Positions 1 to 7,881 of a DNA stretch of 16,958 nt are shown piece by piece (position 1 is the first letter of the stretch; each line of letters opens with the position of its first letter). Made by a program: the position numbers and the translations under genes. Origin of the DNA: Phycisphaerae bacterium SM23_33 (GTDB taxonomy: Bacteria > Planctomycetota > Phycisphaerae > SM23-33); the NCBI GenBank assembly GCA_001303665.1, contig LJUF01000025.1:1-16958 (forward strand), given 5' to 3'. Under the pieces are notes generated by a model, which did not search any database, was not told the DNA's origin, and worked only from the letters and a program-made list of their open reading frames with translations.

Positions 1-1134
1 GGAGGCTTCCGGCCGGGGCGCCGAGAAGCGGGCAAGCCGCTCGGCGATGATCTGCTGGCGGTCGCGCCGCCGGCGCTCGACCTCCGCCTTGGTTTCGGCC
101 AGCTGCTGCTTGAGCAGCTTGGTTTCGAACTCCTTGACGGGCTGATCGTAGTCGAACTGCTTGGCCACCAGCTCCCGCAGGCCGCGGATGAGCTTCTCCT
201 TCTTGGCGGGGTCTTCGGTGCGGCGGATCTCCCCGACGGCGGCAAAGATGCTGATGTTCATCTTGTGGCGGTCGATGGCGGCCTCGCGCACCTCCGATGG
301 ATATCGCCGGGCGCGGACGACCAGGGGGCGCACGCGGCGCAGCAGCAGCGTGGCCCGGGCGGGATTGTCTTTCTGGAGCTTCTGCAGCTGCCGGTGCAGC
401 TCGGGCATGTACTGGCGAGTGAAGGCCGTGACCTCGGCCGTCTGCTCCGGCGTCAGGGGGCGGCCGGCGAAGGAAGGGGGATGGGCTGCCGGCCTGCTGC
501 TGGTGGTCGGCGGCGGCGCCAGCAGCCGCTGCATCCTCTCGGCGATGACCTGGCTGCGGTTGGTCCGCAGTTGTTCGACCTCGGCGCTGAGCTCGACCAC
601 CCTCTGGGCGTAGCGTTTCACCTCGTATTCCTTGACGGTCTGCTCGTGGTCGAACTGCTGGGTGATCAGCTTGGCCAGTCGCTCCGTGAGCCGCTTGCGC
701 TCGGCCGGGTCTTCGCTGCGGCGAAGCTCGCGCCGGGCCCAGGATATGGCGAGATTGGCCTGGTAGCGGCCGATGGCAGCCTCGCGAATCTCCGCGGGGA
801 ACCGGCGAACGTTGACGTACAACTGGTACAGGCGGTGCACCATGGGGGCGGCCCGATCAGGGTCCTCGCTCAGGAGGCGCCGGAGCTGCTCGTATTGCTC
901 GGGCAGGTGCTGGCGGGTGAAGGCCAAGACCGTTTCGGTCTGCTGAGGGGTCGGGGGCCGCGTCGGCCCGAACAGCAGGAGCGGACCGGCCGGTTGAGAG
1001 GCCGTGGCCGGCGGCCCCGGCGGCGCGGCCGCCGAGGGATCCGTGGCGGAGGCCGGAAGCGCCCCCGCGGCCACAACGCACAAGCCCGCCGCCAGAAAAC
1101 ACATTATCCGGCTCAGCTGTTCCCGGCCGGGCAT
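1..1134 (-). CDS. Exported two-module repeat protein, partial at window edge
   Basis: An open frame of 378 codons runs to the window edge with no stop, so the C-terminus is missing. The ATG at 1134 shares its A with the TGA of the preceding gene (TGATG), which indicates translational coupling. Residues 8-30 form a hydrophobic segment ending ALPASA, a likely signal peptide. A Pro/Ala-rich linker follows. Two clearly homologous modules occupy about residues 62-206 and 228-371. Each begins TP(Q/E)QT..V.AFTRQ, contains (E/S)(I/V)REAAI, has a (S/T)EDPA turn, then (Q)QFD and VKE(Y/F)E, and ends in a charged helix with QVIAER or QIIAER. The modules look helical and are rich in Arg, Glu and Gln. I do not recognise the family. 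As third gene of a sigma / membrane-protein operon it may be an envelope target or sensor protein of that regulon (inference). Confidence 0.82.
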   Translation of the reverse strand, partial: MPGREQLSRIMCFLAAGLCVVAAGALPASATDPSAAAPPGPPATASQPAGPLLLFGPTRPPTPQQTETVLAFTRQHLPEQYEQLRRLLSEDPDRAAPMVHRLYQLYVNVRRFPAEIREAAIGRYQANLAISWARRELRRSEDPAERKRLTERLAKLITQQFDHEQTVKEYEVKRYAQRVVELSAEVEQLRTNRSQVIAERMQRLLAPPPTTSSRPAAHPPSFAGRPLTPEQTAEVTAFTRQYMPELHRQLQKLQKDNPARATLLLRRVRPLVVRARRYPSEVREAAIDRHKMNISIFAAVGEIRRTEDPAKKEKLIRGLRELVAKQFDYDQPVKEFETKLLKQQLAETKAEVERRRRDRQQIIAERLARFSAPRPEAS

Positions 1135-1664
1135 CACAGGGATTCCTCCCATTGCTCCCAGGCGGACGGCTCGGCGGGGTCGGCCTCTTCGAGGATGAAT
1201 TCGCCCAGTTGCTGCTCCAGCCCTTTGACGGTGACCTCGACGGGCCATTCTTCGCCCAGCGTGAGCTGGACCTGGTATTCGGCCAGTTCGTCGGCCAGCA
1301 GGGCGGCCCGGGCATCCAGCTCGCCGGAGGGGGACTGGAGGAACCATTCCACATATTCGGCCGGCTCGATCCGGTTGCGGCCGCCGGTCAACAGGGCCAA
1401 CAGCCCCACGCCGACCACCGCGGCGGCCGCCGCCGCGGCGACCCAACGCATCGGCCGAGCCCGCCCCCGCCGCCGGGCACGCTTCAGCCGGGCGCTGACC
1501 CGGTGCAGCGCCCCGCCCGGAAGCGGCACCTCCAGGGCCCGGCCGACCTTGGCGGCGTCGGCGGCAATCTCCCCGGCCAGGGCGAGCTGGGTGGGGGTGA
1601 GGTCGATTTCCTCACCGTCCAGCCAGCGGCCGGCTCGTTCATAATCTTCCTGCATCGGATTCAT
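1134..1664 (-). CDS. Single-pass membrane protein, probable anti-sigma factor
   Basis: 176 residues. The first ATG lies 26 bases inside the end of the sigma factor gene; a second in-frame ATG (1655) is also possible. An acidic N-terminal region (residues 1-60, with WLDGEEIDLTP) is followed by a very basic stretch (61-73, KRARRRGRAR) and one hydrophobic helix (about 74-94). The C-terminal part (97-176) is acidic. The positive-inside rule puts the N-terminus in the cytoplasm, where it could bind a sigma factor, and the C-terminus outside. No zinc-binding HxxxCxxC motif is present, so it is not a ZAS-type anti-sigma factor. The role is inferred from position and topology; no sequence motif proves it. 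Its stop overlaps the next start as TGATG. Confidence 0.75.
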   Translation of the reverse strand: MNPMQEDYERAGRWLDGEEIDLTPTQLALAGEIAADAAKVGRALEVPLPGGALHRVSARLKRARRRGRARPMRWVAAAAAAAVVGVGLLALLTGGRNRIEPAEYVEWFLQSPSGELDARAALLADELAEYQVQLTLGEEWPVEVTVKGLEQQLGEFILEEADPAEPSAWEQWEESL

Positions 1665-2232
1665 CGTTTGCTTCCAAGACAGTCCGCAGCGCCTTCAGGG
1701 CCCGGTGGACCTTAGCCAGCACGGTGCCGATGGGGCACTGAAAGATTTCGGCGATTTCTCTGAAACTCATTTCGGCAAAATGCCGCAGCAGCACCATCTG
1801 CCGGGACGGCTCGTCGAGTCTTTCCAGGGCCTCATTCAGGGCCTGGCTGACCTCTTCGTGCCGCAGCCCCGCCTCGGCGGGCCGGCCCCGGCCGCAAATC
1901 GTTTCGCCCAGGACCCCGCCGCCGGGGCTTTCGGCCTCCAGCGAGCTTGTCATGGGGCGGACCTTCGCCCGGCGAATCCGGTCGCGGACGAGGTTGGAGG
2001 CGATTCGGAACACCCACTGCTCGAACCGTCCCTTTTCGTCATACTCCGGCAGCCGTCCCACCAGCCGGAGCATCACCTCACCCAGCAGGTCCTCGGCGTC
2101 GTGCCGCGAGCCGGTGGCCCGGACGAAGTAGCCGTACAATCGGGGGCCGAAGGCCGCCAGGATCTCCTGGTAGGCCTCTTCCCGTCCCGCTCGGGCGGCC
2201 CTGATTGTGGCCCGCAGCCGCTGGGGGTCCAT
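1639..2232 (-). CDS. ECF-family RNA polymerase sigma factor
   Basis: 197 residues, the usual size for a sigma-70 ECF protein, which directs RNA polymerase to a small stress or envelope regulon. Region 2 spans about residues 18-88, with the DAEDLLGEVMLRL helix and the FEQWVFRIASNLVRDRIRR segment that contacts the -10 element. A polar linker (90-125, Gly/Glu-rich) leads to region 4 (about 128-185). There ALERLDEPSRQMVLLRHF is followed by the helix-turn-helix SFREIAEIFQCPIGTVLAKV for -35 recognition. The ATG at 2232 has only a weak AGG ribosome-binding site. It is the first gene of a three-gene coupled operon with a membrane partner and an exported protein, the typical layout of a membrane-regulated sigma factor. 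Specific promoters could not be read from this window. Confidence 0.93.
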   Translation of the reverse strand: MDPQRLRATIRAARAGREEAYQEILAAFGPRLYGYFVRATGSRHDAEDLLGEVMLRLVGRLPEYDEKGRFEQWVFRIASNLVRDRIRRAKVRPMTSSLEAESPGGGVLGETICGRGRPAEAGLRHEEVSQALNEALERLDEPSRQMVLLRHFAEMSFREIAEIFQCPIGTVLAKVHRALKALRTVLEANDESDAGRL

Positions 2233-2318
2233 TCTGTTGGCCTATCTGGCATAACGCTGCCGGCCGGCGGGTATTGCGTCCTGCCGGGGCAGCAGCTTGG
2301 GTTTCATCCGGGCCGGGC

Positions 2319-2915
2319 TTATCCGTCCGTCCGCCCCTGTTGGGCAAGCTGCTCGACGAGCCTTTGGCCGAGGGCCCGGGCCTCCGCCAGGAGTTCCGGC
2401 CTGGCGGCGGCCGCGTCCGAGGGGCCCAGCCGGCCGAGCGACACGACCTCGACCGGGTCGAACCGGCCCATCCAGCCCAGGTAGTTGGCCAGCCGTTGGG
2501 CCACCTCCCGGTAGTCGTCGCGAGGCTTGTCCTCGTACGTCACCACAATGGCCGCGGCCCGCCGGCCGGGAAGCATCTTCCTAAGCTGCCCGGCTTCGTT
2601 GGTCAGGTGGTGGAGCCGGTCGAAGAACAGCTTCATTTGCCCCGACACGCCGTCGAAGTAGATGGGCGCGCCCAGCAGCCACACGTCAGCCTGCCGCAGC
2701 CGCCCCAGCACGGGCGTGAGCTCGTCCTGGACGCGGCAGGTGTCGTCCGCGGTGCAGGGCTGACAGCCCTGGCAACCGCGGAAGCTCAGGTCGTTGAGAT
2801 AGACGACTTCGGCCTGGGCGCCGGCCGCCGTGGCCCCGGCCAGGGCGGCCTTCAGCAGCGTGGCCGAGTTGCCTTCCCGCCGCGGGCTGCCGGCGACGGC
2901 GATCACCTTGAACAT
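2319..2915 (-). CDS. Flavodoxin-fold NAD(P)H-dependent FMN reductase, iron-sulfur flavoprotein type
   Basis: 198 residues. The FMN phosphate loop is GSPRREGNS (residues 9-17) after a beta strand VIAVA. The second flavin-binding stretch is GAPIYFDGVSGQMKLFFDR (82-100). Between them lies C48-x2-C51-x2-C54-x5-C60. This spacing matches the compact cysteine motif of Methanosarcina iron-sulfur flavoprotein (Isf), which binds a [4Fe-4S] cluster and passes electrons to FMN. Some relatives keep such cysteines without a proven cluster. The enzyme is cytoplasmic and the natural acceptor is unknown. The start ATG has a clear AAAGGAG site 9 bases upstream. It ends 86 bases before the sigma factor gene and is divergent from the HAD phosphatase gene. 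The 2233-2318 gap shows nothing I can assign. Confidence 0.9.
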   Translation of the reverse strand: MFKVIAVAGSPRREGNSATLLKAALAGATAAGAQAEVVYLNDLSFRGCQGCQPCTADDTCRVQDELTPVLGRLRQADVWLLGAPIYFDGVSGQMKLFFDRLHHLTNEAGQLRKMLPGRRAAAIVVTYEDKPRDDYREVAQRLANYLGWMGRFDPVEVVSLGRLGPSDAAAARPELLAEARALGQRLVEQLAQQGRTDG

Positions 2916-2962
2916 CGCTGCGGTCTCCTTTCGGCTCCTGCAGCCACCCCGCTACGGCGGGC

Positions 2963-2991
2963 TTTACCTCCCGCGCGACCCATCATACAAT
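2963..2991 (+). promoter_or_regulatory. Candidate sigma-70 promoter for the HAD phosphatase gene
   Basis: TTTACC (2963-2968), a 17-base spacer and TACAAT (2986-2991) lie 35 bases before the ATG at 3027. The region is locally AT-richer than its surroundings. On the other strand the same bases give TATGAT (2982-2987), a possible -10 for the divergent flavin oxidoreductase gene, but its -35 is poor. Read by eye only. Confidence 0.45.
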
Positions 2992-3026
2992 TTCCCGGCC
3001 AGGCCACACAGGGTGGAGGCGGTGAA

Positions 3027-4148
3027 ATGGCGATACGCGGATCGAGGCATGGGCGGCTGCTGTGGGCGGCGGGGCTGGTGGCGATCTGGCTGGCATATGC
3101 CGGCTCCCCGGGCTGCGGCGAGGGCGTGCAGGAGGCGGCCAAGGACGAGCCCAAGGGCTGGAGAGAAACGGTGATCGAGATGGTCTCCGGCATCACCCTG
3201 GCGGCCGAGCACGGCACCCTCTTCTACGCCTACGATACGCTGGCTTACCCCGGCCAGCCCGTGGAGCTGATGGCCAGCGTGATCTCGCTGAAGGAGATGG
3301 AGGGGGTGGAAGGGGCCGACGTGGAGTTCCTCCTCGGCCAGACCTCCCTGGGAAAGGTCAAGACCGATAGCGGCGGCCACGCCAGACTCAACTGGACGCC
3401 GCCGAAGCCAGGCGACTACGGGTTGACGGCCAAGATCGTGGCCGTGCCGGAGAAGGATTTCGAGGACATGCTCAAGTGCGCGCCGACGCCGCTGCTGGTG
3501 TCGGCCCGGACGAAGGACACGAAGTTCGTGGTGCTGGACCTGGACCACACGGTGGTGGCCTCCAGCTTCTTCCGGGTGCTGTTCGGCGGGGCCAAGCCCA
3601 TGCCCGAGTCGGCCGAGGTCGTTAAGGAGCTCAGCAAAGACTACAGCGTGATCTACCTGACCCAGCGCCCGGGACTGCTGACCGTCAAGTCCAAGAACTG
3701 GCTGACGGGCAACGGCTTCCCGCGGGCGCCGCTGCTGGTCAGTGAGTTCAAGCAGGCCGTGGGCGACAGCGGCAAGTTCAAGACCGGCCGGCTCAAGGCC
3801 CTGCGGGAGCAGTTCCCCAACGTCGCCATCGGCATCGGCGACAAGATCTCCGACGCGGAGGCCTACGTGGCCAACGGCCTGAAGGCCTACCTGATCCCCC
3901 ACTACGACAGGCAGGACGATGGGGACGTCCGCGACATGGCCGAGAAGGTCGGCAAGCTGAACCAGGACATCCAGGTGGTGGACGACTGGGAGCAGATCCG
4001 GGCGGGCATCCTGAAGGCCAGGAAGTACCCGCCGGGCACGTATGCCGCCGGCCTGAAGGCCCTGGCCGGGAAGCTGGAGGCGGACAAAAGGAAGAGAGAA
4101 GAGGAAAAGCGCAGGAGGAAGAGGCGGGAGGAGGAAGACGACGACTGA
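3027..4148 (+). CDS. Exported HAD-family phosphatase, lipin/LNS2 (APP1)-like, with N-terminal beta-sandwich-like region
   Basis: 373 residues. The ATG at 3027 follows a GGTGGAGG ribosome-binding site and gives a basic N-terminus plus a hydrophobic segment (11-25). SPGC ends at Cys30, a possible but poor lipobox. Residues about 60-140 look like an Ig-like or carboxypeptidase-regulatory beta sandwich (YPGQPVELMA ... GHARLNWTPPKPGDYGLTA). The HAD core follows. Motif I is D171-L-D173-H-T175. Motif II is T212 in IYLTQRP. The motif III lysine lies near 250-252. Motif IV is GDKISDAEAY (271-280). TQRP followed by a WLTGNGFPRAPLL stretch and GIGDKISD resembles the LNS2 domain of lipins and the catalytic domain of APP1, which are phosphatidate phosphatases. 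The substrate here is inferred only. The C-terminus (350-373) is a Lys/Arg/Glu-rich tail ending in acidic residues. The 101-base gap that follows holds nothing I can assign. Confidence 0.88.
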   Translation: MAIRGSRHGRLLWAAGLVAIWLAYAGSPGCGEGVQEAAKDEPKGWRETVIEMVSGITLAAEHGTLFYAYDTLAYPGQPVELMASVISLKEMEGVEGADVEFLLGQTSLGKVKTDSGGHARLNWTPPKPGDYGLTAKIVAVPEKDFEDMLKCAPTPLLVSARTKDTKFVVLDLDHTVVASSFFRVLFGGAKPMPESAEVVKELSKDYSVIYLTQRPGLLTVKSKNWLTGNGFPRAPLLVSEFKQAVGDSGKFKTGRLKALREQFPNVAIGIGDKISDAEAYVANGLKAYLIPHYDRQDDGDVRDMAEKVGKLNQDIQVVDDWEQIRAGILKARKYPPGTYAAGLKALAGKLEADKRKREEEKRRRKRREEEDDD

Positions 4149-4249
4149 GCCGGCCCACCCCGTCGCCATGAAGGCATCAGCGGCGGGCGGCGGCTGGACA
4201 TCCCTTTTCCTGGACCGCCCAGTCCCAATAGCGCTGAAGGAGACAACGA

Positions 4250-6022
4250 ATGCGTCGTGCCGTGAAACGGACGCTCCTGATTGCGGCCGTGGCGCTGGCG
4301 CCGGCCACCCTGCTGGCCGAGTCGCGCGTCACGGGCCTGGAGGCCTTCTGTCGCGAGGGCCAGACCTTCATCACCTTCAAAGAGCTGGGCGACGTGAAGG
4401 GCGAGAAGTACGCCATCTATCGCGTCGACGGTCCCGCCGGGAAGGTCACCCCGTCGGCGGGGCGGAGGCTGGCTGTCATCGATGAAGGCTCCGGCACCTT
4501 CCGGGGCGAACGGAACGTCAAGGTGCTGCAGAAGGCGATGAACATCCCCGGCTACAACTTCCGCTATATCATCCGCGACAACCCGACCAACGACCCCAAG
4601 GCCCAGCTCGCGGAGGGCGTGGGCCTGTTCGTGGTGACGGTCAAGAAGACCGGCCAGAGCCATTACATCGTGGTGCCCGTGATCGACGGGCAGGAGCAAA
4701 TCGGCAGGATGATGGCCACCGCCCCGGTGGATGAAAAGGTTGAGCTGCCCGGGGCGGTGCTGGTGTGGAAGCACCCCGGCGGCTCCGGGGCGGTGTACAC
4801 CCACTGGATGGACGGGGCCACCTGGGACCCGCTGAAGGAGGGCAATGCCTACAACTTCGGCATCGGCGTGCCGCCGAAATACAACGGGGAAGACCCGCTG
4901 CCGGTGATGTTCTACGGCCACGGCATGGGCGGCACGTACCGCGCGCCGGACAGGGCCCCCTACGTCAAGAGCCTGTGGATCTGGCACGGCGACAAGAGCG
5001 GCTCGTGGTTCATGGGCATGATGGACCGCAGCCAGACCAAGGTGGTCAACTACGTTGAGCAGCGCGTCCGCTGGTCGGCGAAGTGGCTGGCGGCGGGCCG
5101 GCCGAACCAGTTCTGGAAGGTGAACATGCGGTACGTCAACGCCCACGGTCACTCCATGGGCGGCACCGGCTGCAACGCCTGGGCCCTGCGGATGGGCGAC
5201 ATCTTCTGCACCACCGTCAACTCCGCCGGGGCCACCATCCACCAGCGCAACCGGGTGTGGGTGAACCAGGCCTCGCGGCTGTGGGGGCCCGTCGAGAAGA
5301 ACCTTCCCCTGTACGACCGCCGCTGCGAGATTCGCGGTGGCAAGGTGGTGATCACCGACGAGAAGATCTCGGGGGTGTGGGATTACCAGAACTACGCCAG
5401 GTGGTCGCTGGCGAACATGGACAAGGAGACCGCCTACCTGCTGATCAGCCACGGCAAGGGCGACGGCAGCGTGGTCTTCGAGCCGGTGCCGGACTTCCTG
5501 GACGCCCTGCAGAAGTCGAAGCGCCCCTTCGCGGCCCAGTGGAACATGCGGGGGCACTCCTGGAGCGGCTACGGCACGCGGAACAATTCCTGGGGCGGGT
5601 TCAAGATCGCCGTCGACGAGACCGTGCCCGCCTTCGCCAACGCCTCCAACAACGACGATCCGCGGAAGGACGACACTGGCACGATCAACGGCAAGCTGGA
5701 GTGGTCGGCCCCGGGCAACGACTTCGCCAAGGACAGCCAGGCCGACGACATCGTGGACTCCCCCGGCATGTGGGCGATGAACATCCGCTCCTCGTCGGAG
5801 CCGGCGACGGTGGACGTCACCCCGCGGCGGACGCAGAAGTTCAAGCCCGCCCTGGGCGCCAAGTACGCCTGGGAGAGCATCGATTTCAGTGACCCGGCCA
5901 ATCCCAGGAAGATCGCCTCCGGGACGGTCACGGCGGACAAGTGGGGCCTGGTGACCGTAGCGAAGTTCCAGGTGGGCCAGGCCGGCTGGGGTAGCCGGCT
6001 GGTGATCAAGCCGGGGGAATAA
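4250..6022 (+). CDS. Secreted alpha/beta-hydrolase, putative serine esterase
   Basis: 590 residues. The ATG follows GAAGGAGA at good spacing. A signal peptide is likely at residues 1-23 (KRTLLIAAVALAPATLLA, cleavage near LLA/ES). An N-terminal beta-rich region (about 25-180) precedes the hydrolase core. In the core, PLPVMFYGHGMGG (around residue 225) fits the oxyanion-hole strand. GHSMGG carries the nucleophile Ser302. HGKGDGS gives a candidate acid, Asp405, and MRGHSW a candidate base, His436. The order Ser-Asp-His matches the fold. A C-terminal region (about 460-590) looks like another beta domain. Esterases of this layout (feruloyl, acetyl xylan or polyester types) act outside the cytoplasm, but the substrate cannot be read here. 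It lies 52 bases before the sugar transporter genes, suggesting release of acylated sugars that are then imported. Confidence 0.85.
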   Translation: MRRAVKRTLLIAAVALAPATLLAESRVTGLEAFCREGQTFITFKELGDVKGEKYAIYRVDGPAGKVTPSAGRRLAVIDEGSGTFRGERNVKVLQKAMNIPGYNFRYIIRDNPTNDPKAQLAEGVGLFVVTVKKTGQSHYIVVPVIDGQEQIGRMMATAPVDEKVELPGAVLVWKHPGGSGAVYTHWMDGATWDPLKEGNAYNFGIGVPPKYNGEDPLPVMFYGHGMGGTYRAPDRAPYVKSLWIWHGDKSGSWFMGMMDRSQTKVVNYVEQRVRWSAKWLAAGRPNQFWKVNMRYVNAHGHSMGGTGCNAWALRMGDIFCTTVNSAGATIHQRNRVWVNQASRLWGPVEKNLPLYDRRCEIRGGKVVITDEKISGVWDYQNYARWSLANMDKETAYLLISHGKGDGSVVFEPVPDFLDALQKSKRPFAAQWNMRGHSWSGYGTRNNSWGGFKIAVDETVPAFANASNNDDPRKDDTGTINGKLEWSAPGNDFAKDSQADDIVDSPGMWAMNIRSSSEPATVDVTPRRTQKFKPALGAKYAWESIDFSDPANPRKIASGTVTADKWGLVTVAKFQVGQAGWGSRLVIKPGE

Positions 6023-6074
6023 CGGTTTGCGCGCGTTGGCCCGCCCGCCCGCGCCCCGTGAGCCGGAGATGGGA

Positions 6075-6947
6075 ATGGACAGCCGCTGGAAGGCATATAT
6101 GTATCTGGCCCCGGCGCTGGGGCTGTTCCTGCTGTTCACCGCCTACCCGGTGTTCCGGTCGGTCCAGATGAGCTTTCAGAATTATGAATTCCTCACCCCC
6201 CAGAACACCCGGTACATCGGTCTGGGGAATTACCGGGAAGGGCTGGTCCAGGATGAGAAGTCGCGCCTGGCCCTGGGCAACACGCTGTCCTACACCGCCA
6301 TGTTCCTGCCCTGCTACGTGCTGCTGCCGCTGCCGGTGGCCTTCCTGATCGACCGGCTGCGGCGGCAGGTGTTCATGCGGGTGGTGACCTTCCTGCCGGT
6401 GGTGGTCTCCGGGGCGGTGATCGCGGTGCTGTGGACGACCCTGTACCACCCCACCTACGGGCCCTTGACCGCCATCGGCAAACGCCTGCTGGGCTCCGAC
6501 ACCCTGAACTTCCTGGGTGAGCCCCGCACGGCCATGCCCTCGCTGGTGGCCATGGCCGTGTGGCACGGCTTCGGCTTCAACGTGCTGCTGTATCTGGTTC
6601 GGCTGGCGGCGATCCCGCAGGACCTGTACGAGGCCGCCGCCGTGGACGGGGCCGGACGGTGGCGGACCTTCTGGCACGTGACCGTGCCGCTGCTGCGTCC
6701 GGCCATCTACCTGGTCATGGTTCTGGGGCTGATCGGCTCGCTGAAGGTCTTCGGGCCGATGTTCATCATGACCGGCGGCGGGCCCAAGAACTCCACCGTG
6801 TCGCTGGTGATGTACATCTACCAGACGGCCTTCCAGTTCGGTAACCTGCGCTTCGGCTACGCGGCCGCCATGGCCGTCATGCTGGCGATCATCATCATGA
6901 CCTTTGCGATTGCTTCCTCCCGGCTGAACCGGCCGGTGGACCAGTAG
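6075..6947 (+). CDS. Carbohydrate ABC transporter permease, MalF/UgpA type
   Basis: 290 residues from ATG 6075. I chose this start because GGAG (6065-6068) lies six bases before it. ATG 6069 would leave no spacer, and the TTG at 6027 adds an Arg/Pro-rich stretch unlike the family. The protein starts SRWKAYMYLAPALGLFLLF, the typical first helix of sugar permeases, and has about six membrane helices. The cytoplasmic EAA loop is YEAAAVDGAGRWRTFWHVTV (from residue 185) followed by PLL, which docks the ATPase. It would form a heterodimer with the next permease in the inner membrane. Its stop TAG overlaps the ribosome-binding site of the next gene, showing one transcript. Confidence 0.93.
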   Translation: MDSRWKAYMYLAPALGLFLLFTAYPVFRSVQMSFQNYEFLTPQNTRYIGLGNYREGLVQDEKSRLALGNTLSYTAMFLPCYVLLPLPVAFLIDRLRRQVFMRVVTFLPVVVSGAVIAVLWTTLYHPTYGPLTAIGKRLLGSDTLNFLGEPRTAMPSLVAMAVWHGFGFNVLLYLVRLAAIPQDLYEAAAVDGAGRWRTFWHVTVPLLRPAIYLVMVLGLIGSLKVFGPMFIMTGGGPKNSTVSLVMYIYQTAFQFGNLRFGYAAAMAVMLAIIIMTFAIASSRLNRPVDQ

Positions 6948-6954
6948 GACAGCG

Positions 6955-7860
6955 ATGACAACCGCCATCACAGAACAACTCGCGGGCCGGCCCGGCGGCC
7001 GGGTCCGCACCCGAAGGCCCGCCCGCGGCGTGCCGGGCCTGGGCACGGTGATGGTCTACCTGATCCTGGCGGCCATGGTGGCCCTGAACCTGTTTCCCTT
7101 CTTTTGGGTGGTGCTCAGCAGCGTCAAGCCCACCTCCGAGATCCACGCCAAGGAGGTGACCTTCATCCCCCACAAGCTCACCCTGGACAACTACCGCAAC
7201 CTGTTCCGCAACATGATCGGCTTCGACCGGTACTACCTGAACAGCTTCCTGGTGACCGTCGGCACGGTGGCGCTGGCGCTGCTGGTGGGCTCGCTGGCGG
7301 CCTACGCCTTCGCCCGCTTCGACTTCCCCGGGCGCGAGGTGCTGTTCTACGTGCTGGTCTTCTCCATGTTCCTGCCGGGGGAGATCGCCCTGATCGGCCG
7401 CTTCGAGCTGTTCTTCCGCTTCCGCCTGGTCAACAAGCTCTCGGGGCTGATCCTGGCCTACACCGCCGGCAGCATGGCGCTGGTGCTGTTCATCATGCGG
7501 AACGTCTTCCGCGGCATCCCCCAGGACATGCTCGACGCCGCCCGAATCGACGGGGCGGGCAGCTGGCAGATCTTCTGGGAGATCATGGTCCCGTTAAGCA
7601 AGACCGGGCTGGTGGCCGCCGGGGTGCTGACCTTCATGGGGGCCTGGAACGAGTTCCTCTTTGCCCTGACCATCACCTGGTCCAACGCCGCCCGCACCCT
7701 GCCGGTGGGCATCATGATGCTGCGCGACCAGTACCAGCACTGGGAATACGGCATGCTCTTTGCCACCGTGATGCTGTCCTTTCTGCCGGTGATGATCCTG
7801 TTCATCGTGCTCCAGAAGCAGTTCATCCGCGGCGCCACCGCCGGGGCCATCAAGGGATAA
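6955..7860 (+). CDS. Carbohydrate ABC transporter permease, MalG/UgpE type
   Basis: 301 residues. The ATG lies seven bases after the previous stop, with AGGA overlapping that stop. An Arg-rich cytoplasmic N-terminus (about residues 10-28) precedes the first helix (MVYLILAAMVALNLFPFFWV) and the characteristic VVLSSVKPTSEI stretch. The EAA loop reads MLDAARIDGAGSWQIFWEIM followed by VPLS. The segment GAWNEFLFALTI is a hallmark of the MalG side. It pairs with the upstream permease to form the translocation channel for a mono- or oligosaccharide. No ATP-binding subunit gene follows, so the transporter probably borrows a shared MsmX/MsmK-type ATPase encoded elsewhere, as many CUT1 systems do. Confidence 0.93.
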   Translation: MTTAITEQLAGRPGGRVRTRRPARGVPGLGTVMVYLILAAMVALNLFPFFWVVLSSVKPTSEIHAKEVTFIPHKLTLDNYRNLFRNMIGFDRYYLNSFLVTVGTVALALLVGSLAAYAFARFDFPGREVLFYVLVFSMFLPGEIALIGRFELFFRFRLVNKLSGLILAYTAGSMALVLFIMRNVFRGIPQDMLDAARIDGAGSWQIFWEIMVPLSKTGLVAAGVLTFMGAWNEFLFALTITWSNAARTLPVGIMMLRDQYQHWEYGMLFATVMLSFLPVMILFIVLQKQFIRGATAGAIKG

Positions 7861-7881
7861 GGACGCAAGGGTGAGCCTGAC

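Noticed and set aside
265..1644. 459-residue open frame on the plus strand
   Set aside because: It is antisense to the repeat protein and the membrane protein, whose frames show signal sequence, tandem modules and coupled starts.
6027..6074. TTG start adding 16 residues to the first permease
   Set aside because: The added stretch is Arg/Pro-rich with no ribosome-binding site, whereas GGAG stands six bases before ATG 6075.
3902..6139. 745-residue open frame on the minus strand
   Set aside because: It lies antisense to the HAD phosphatase and esterase genes, is rich in His, Pro, Arg and Gly from third-position GC bias, and has no recognisable domain.
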